From the NCBI GenBank assembly GCA_009733575.1, contig ML769546.1:22059-86058 (forward strand): 64,000 nt of DNA. Direction: 5' to 3'. Positions 60,299-64,000 of the stretch are shown in pieces. Within the stretch, counting starts at the first letter, position 1; the number at the start of each line of letters is the position of its first letter. The DNA is from Gymnopus androsaceus JB14. Lineage: Eukaryota > Basidiomycota > Agaricomycetes > Agaricales > Omphalotaceae. The notes beneath the pieces were generated by a model that was not told where the DNA came from, did not search any database, and worked only from the letters and a program-made list of their open reading frames with translations. The position numbers and the translations under genes are program-made.

Positions 60299-61422
60299 TC
60301 AAGACCTCTGGATAGTGCCAGACCTGATGCACAGGCATCTAAGTGTTCGGTCGGTTATTGCCCCCCTGCGGAATAAGGGGGATGGAGGATCCTGATGCGC
60401 AACTTGCGCGTCAGGAAGATCGTAGTAAAAAGCGGGCGAGGGAATCGTGATAAAAGGATTGATTTGGAGGAGATACGTGCTCGAATTTCGCGGAGGAGTA
60501 GAAAAAGGGGCGAATCGTCGTTGTAAAGGATGTTTGCGCCGGCGACGATATACGAAGATCAGCACACTGCTAATCAAAACAAGAATAATAGGCCCGAGCA
60601 CTGAGCTTATTGTTATTGGCAGTGATGTGTGCTTCGTAAGATGGGTGTTTAAAGCAGGCGCTGCAGTTGCAATACTCGAGGAAGCAGGTGCTGCACTTGT
60701 AATACTGGACTCGGAAGCAGGTGCTGAACTCGCGGAAACAGGCGCAAGATTAACACTAGTAACGAATGAGCGATTAAATATGGCAAACTAAATAGAACTT
60801 GACTCAACGTGTATCTTGCATAGTCAAAGAGCAGCGTCGAGTCTGACAGTAGGCGAGGATACCTCTATGGTGAAAGTATGCAGGACCTGAGCCAGGTCAG
60901 TCAACGATAACACGCTGACATTGTAAATAAATAGATTTGAAAGATCACTCGAGTGTGTGAATGTTTGCTGGAGAGGCTTCCCGTCCAGAGAAAAAGTCAA
61001 GTCGTATGTCGATGCAATTGAAAGATCAGAGTCATTTGGGATTATGCAGTAAATGTCCAAAGAGATACCTGTGTCCAACTTGAATCAAAAGTGCCCGTCT
61101 CGAATAGGGAAAGAGCACAAACCAGTGAAATTAAACTGTACGGTTCTAGGACTATCGGTGGTATCATGTGTGGTATCATGCTAAGTGCCCTGAAATGCCT
61201 GCTCAACATCTGGATCAAACGCACATCCAGAGCACATAGAGCCCTGCGCCCATCCGCCATATGTTCCCAATGCTGGTACCTCTCCAGTAGCTGAATCACC
61301 ATTCTGATCGTCGATATACCGCAATTCAGTTTGTGCAATCCCAGGCAAAGGAAGGAATGTAGACAGTAAAATGTTCGTCAAGGAAAGCGTGCAATAAAAG
61401 CGATTGCAGAGATGCGTTTCAT
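60299..61422 (-). pseudogene. Class-c membrane protein pseudogene (array member 9)
   Basis: Homologous to members 4 and 6. Lesions: one base lost within the first codons; TAG replaces Trp after AFQGT; an indel near the end of exon 2 shifts FDYARY out of frame (VRLDAAL then stop); one extra G near 60383 shifts the C-terminus. Exon 3 differs from members 4 and 6 in having a longer tail (RKHPLQRRFAPFSTPPRN, then YLLQINPFITIPSPAF). The transmembrane helix PITISSVLGPIILVLISSVL is intact. Confidence 0.8.
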
Positions 61423-62157
61423 AGAGAGCCAGGATGAATGCAGGGAGAAGATTAATAACTACTGAAAGAGTGAAAGGATGGGAGGGAGACCCAGGTAAGT
61501 AAAAAGAACGGAAGAGAAAGAACCAACATTTCTTTCAGCCGGCCAGGAGATATTCATCCTCTAGAGAGCAGAGTTGACGGTTCATCAGGCAGGAAGAAAA
61601 AACGTGGAAACCAACATCGAGATGGGCTCAACTAGCATCTTTGTTCTTTGTTATTGATCGCCAACGCATCGCCTACAAATTTGAATGGAGCATGCGGTAG
61701 CTATACCAGGCACGCAGGGATCCTTTCCTGCCCCTTTAATCAACAGCTATGCAGAGCCCTCTGATGCCTTCCTAATTACTTCAGAGGGTATGGTCCCACA
61801 GCCTATCCCGAGCTTCATCATTACCGAAATATCCCTTTTTCCCGATATCTTCACCGTACTTCCCAATTCTCCAAGCGCCAGGCGTCGAAGCTGTGTGGAG
61901 GATACCATTCAGAGAGTACTCCCCGCACTCCTCTATCGATAGCGGAAGATAAGAGAAGGGACTAAACCGGGAATTCGTAAGTGTAGCAATCACCCGAACA
62001 ATGAACGTGGGTGAATCTAATCCAAGTACCACAGGTCAATGCTGAACCTCTTAAAAAAGATGCAGCCCAACTAATTGGTCTCAAGACTCAAGGCGCCTAT
62101 ATGAGAAATGTAAATATTATATTATGTAATATAATTAGGTAGTTTAAATATATTGTC
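61423..62157. other. Spacer; contains the junction of a tandem duplication
   Basis: No gene. Sequence from about 62031 on repeats the sequence from about 57415 on, so the tandem duplication boundary lies near 62030. Confidence 0.55.
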
Positions 62158-63228
62158 CTAGTCGGAAACACTCGTACTAAGGTGGTTTTCTGAATCGGCA
62201 GAGTTTAACTCGCTGAAGCTTGGCGAAGGATGCAACTGCGTTTGCAACTCATGTTGCTGTAGCTTCAGCATTTGAACTGATCTCTTCAGTCCGTCAAGCT
62301 CCATTTTCAGTTTAGCACTCCTTGCTCTTATGAGTGTCGAAGCAGTCGAGAATGTAGTGACCTTCCGTTGTGAATTATGTGTCCGTGGTCGTGCAACGTT
62401 TGCTACTGTCAAGTACGATTTATAGGAAAGGGCTCTATCGCTGCTTCAGTATTATCAGTTTTCTGCCAAAGTGCAGTTAAGGCGAAGGGCTGGTTCCTGA
62501 AGCGGCGATATGCAAATAACATTGTGATGATCAGAACGAGAACAATTCCACCCAGAGTTACACCGACTGCAGTTGCAGCTGATATGGTACGATTTTTAGG
62601 CCTCGCTGGTAAGGGCTGAGATAACGAGCTCGGAGTCATAGTCAAATTGCAGCGTATTTGAAGAATTCTCCCCCGTGGCCATAAGCATGGTGAATGTATG
62701 GTGAACAGAGGCTAAGGAGCTCAACGAGAGCACACTGAAAGTGTACTGAAAGATGTTCGTGTAATCACTCTCGTGTTCGAATGTTTGCAAAAGAGTCTGG
62801 TGTCCAGATTAAAGGTAAGATTGTATGTCGTGGTAACAGTGTTGTTCGACAGATTTGGGATTATGCAAAAGACGTCCAGGGAAGTGCCTAGAAAAATATA
62901 GTCAATACTCAAGGACAAATCAAAGCGAATACATACCGGTAAAATTGAACTATACAGTTCTAGGATGTTTATCACTTGCATCATATGTAGAATCATGCCA
63001 ACTACCCAGGAAGGCCTGCTTTGCATCTGGACGGATGGCACATCCAGTGCATGTCGACCCATTTGCCCATCCTCCAGAGGGCTCATATGTGGGTATTGCA
63101 CCGCTAACAGAGTCCCCGTACTGATCATCGATATATCGGAACTCCGTTTGTGCTAGTTCAGTGAAGGGATACATTGCGGTCATTAAAGAAAAAATACGCA
63201 ACTGGAGAGGCAGACATCGTGGGGTCAT
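62158..63228 (-). pseudogene. Class-a membrane protein pseudogene (array member 10)
   Basis: Tandem duplicate of member 8 with the same lost base in the LDDQTL region, the same FDYD-SELVIS deletion and the same TGA before the QQ stretch. Here codon 4 is still CGA and the SWHDST block is intact, but TAG replaces the Gln codon in TVQFNFTG. Shared lesions predate the duplication; private ones followed it. Confidence 0.85.
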
Positions 63229-63816
63229 TTCAACGATAGTACTGAAAGTTTTTGCATATTTTATTAATATAGGATCGAAGGCGATGTAATCTTTGAGATT
63301 TATTAAGAGACTGAGTCCCGGTCGACTCATGAATCTGGTAGCAATACCTGGAATCCCGATTAATCAAGTTAAACCGCACTTCGATGACGTTCACATTAAA
63401 GCGTGCGTTAAAAACAGCCATCTACAGATGGCGCATAATAATGAGAACAATGTGCTAGTCCAGAGATCAGAACGCAATTCGCATACCCTGCGCAGTTGAA
63501 TGATGTCAACGGATCTAACCTTGACCAATGTAGTTCAATCCTATCCTGAGGCCCCTCACGAGTTGGCATAGTATAGGCTGAATGCATCAGAGCATATACT
63601 GACAGGAGGAAGAGAAGGACATTATCAACGTGTAGAAACAAGCGGTTATTATCATTGGTATACATACAAACTATGTAAGTACGAACATCCGGACCGTGAC
63701 GGCGACGTTGAGGGCCAGTAGATGATGGTCCACATTAGATGTAGTACCAGGAAAGTATCATTCAAGACCTCTGGATAGTGCCAGACCTGATGCACAGGCA
63801 CCTAAGTGTTGGTCGG

Positions 63817-64000
63817 TTATTGCCCCCCTGCGGAATAAGGGGATGGAGGATCCTGACGCGCAAGGTAGGCCCCAGGAAGATCGTAGTAAAAAGCGGGCGA
63901 GGGAATCGTGATAAAAGGATTGATTTGGAGGAGATACGTGCTCGAATTTCGCGGAGGAGTAGAAAAAGGGGCGAATCGTCGTTGTAAAGGATGTTTGCGC
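63817..64000 (-). CDS. Class-c membrane protein, C-terminal part, cut by the window edge (array member 11)
   Basis: Reads in from the window edge: RKHPLQRRFAPFSTPPRN, NPFITIPSPAFYYDLP, then ARQDPPSPYSAGGQ and stop at 63817. Tandem counterpart of member 9, but without the extra G, so its frame runs to a natural-looking end. Whether the rest is intact cannot be seen. Confidence 0.65.
   Translation of the reverse strand, partial: RKHPLQRRFAPFSTPPRNSSTYLLQINPFITIPSPAFYYDLPGAYLARQDPPSPYSAGGQ

Overview
The window looks like nuclear DNA of a mushroom-forming basidiomycete (Agaricomycetes, probably Agaricales). The reasons are short (about 47-70 nt) GT-AG introns throughout, a NACHT-WD40 NLR-like gene, an SPX-RING gene, Ty3-type retroelements, hAT elements and an expanded family of small single-pass membrane proteins. 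Placement rests on gene style and remembered families; no database search was possible.

Layout. 0-33.8 kb is a transposon graveyard: two decayed Cdc48 copies (0-1.9 kb); a decayed hAT transposase (2.4-11.1 kb) split by a 5.1 kb terminal-inverted-repeat (TIR) element that carries a ribonucleotide reductase large-subunit fragment; a shattered Ty3-like retroelement on the minus strand (11.3-21 kb) with its 5' LTR at 17.3-21 kb and primer-binding site, opened by later insertions; two more copies of the same 1.76 kb LTR, each with a 4-bp target duplication; and a crowd of hairpin-like or TIR elements at 15.5-33.3 kb, including a family with CATCAGCAAAA termini. 33.9-43.1 kb is gene space: an intact eight-exon NLR-like gene (1772 aa, minus strand) with 21 nearly identical WD40 repeats, then an intact six-exon SPX-RING gene (500 aa, plus strand) ending in a CaaX box. 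43.3-64.0 kb is an all-minus-strand tandem array of about eleven receptor-like membrane genes and pseudogenes in three cytoplasmic-tail classes (a, b, c), including an a/b chimera joined inside an intron, plus a truncated second SPX-RING copy whose RING core is deleted in frame.

How the genes may work together. The NLR-like gene has features of fungal STAND sensors known from heterokaryon incompatibility. The membrane array has the look of surface sensors: signal peptide, N-glycosylated ectodomain, Ser/Thr-rich stalk, glycine-rich transmembrane helix, and diverging tails with PPPY or coiled-coil motifs. The SPX-RING gene next to the array was co-duplicated with it. A link between these modules in self/non-self or environmental sensing is inference from proximity and repeat dynamics only.
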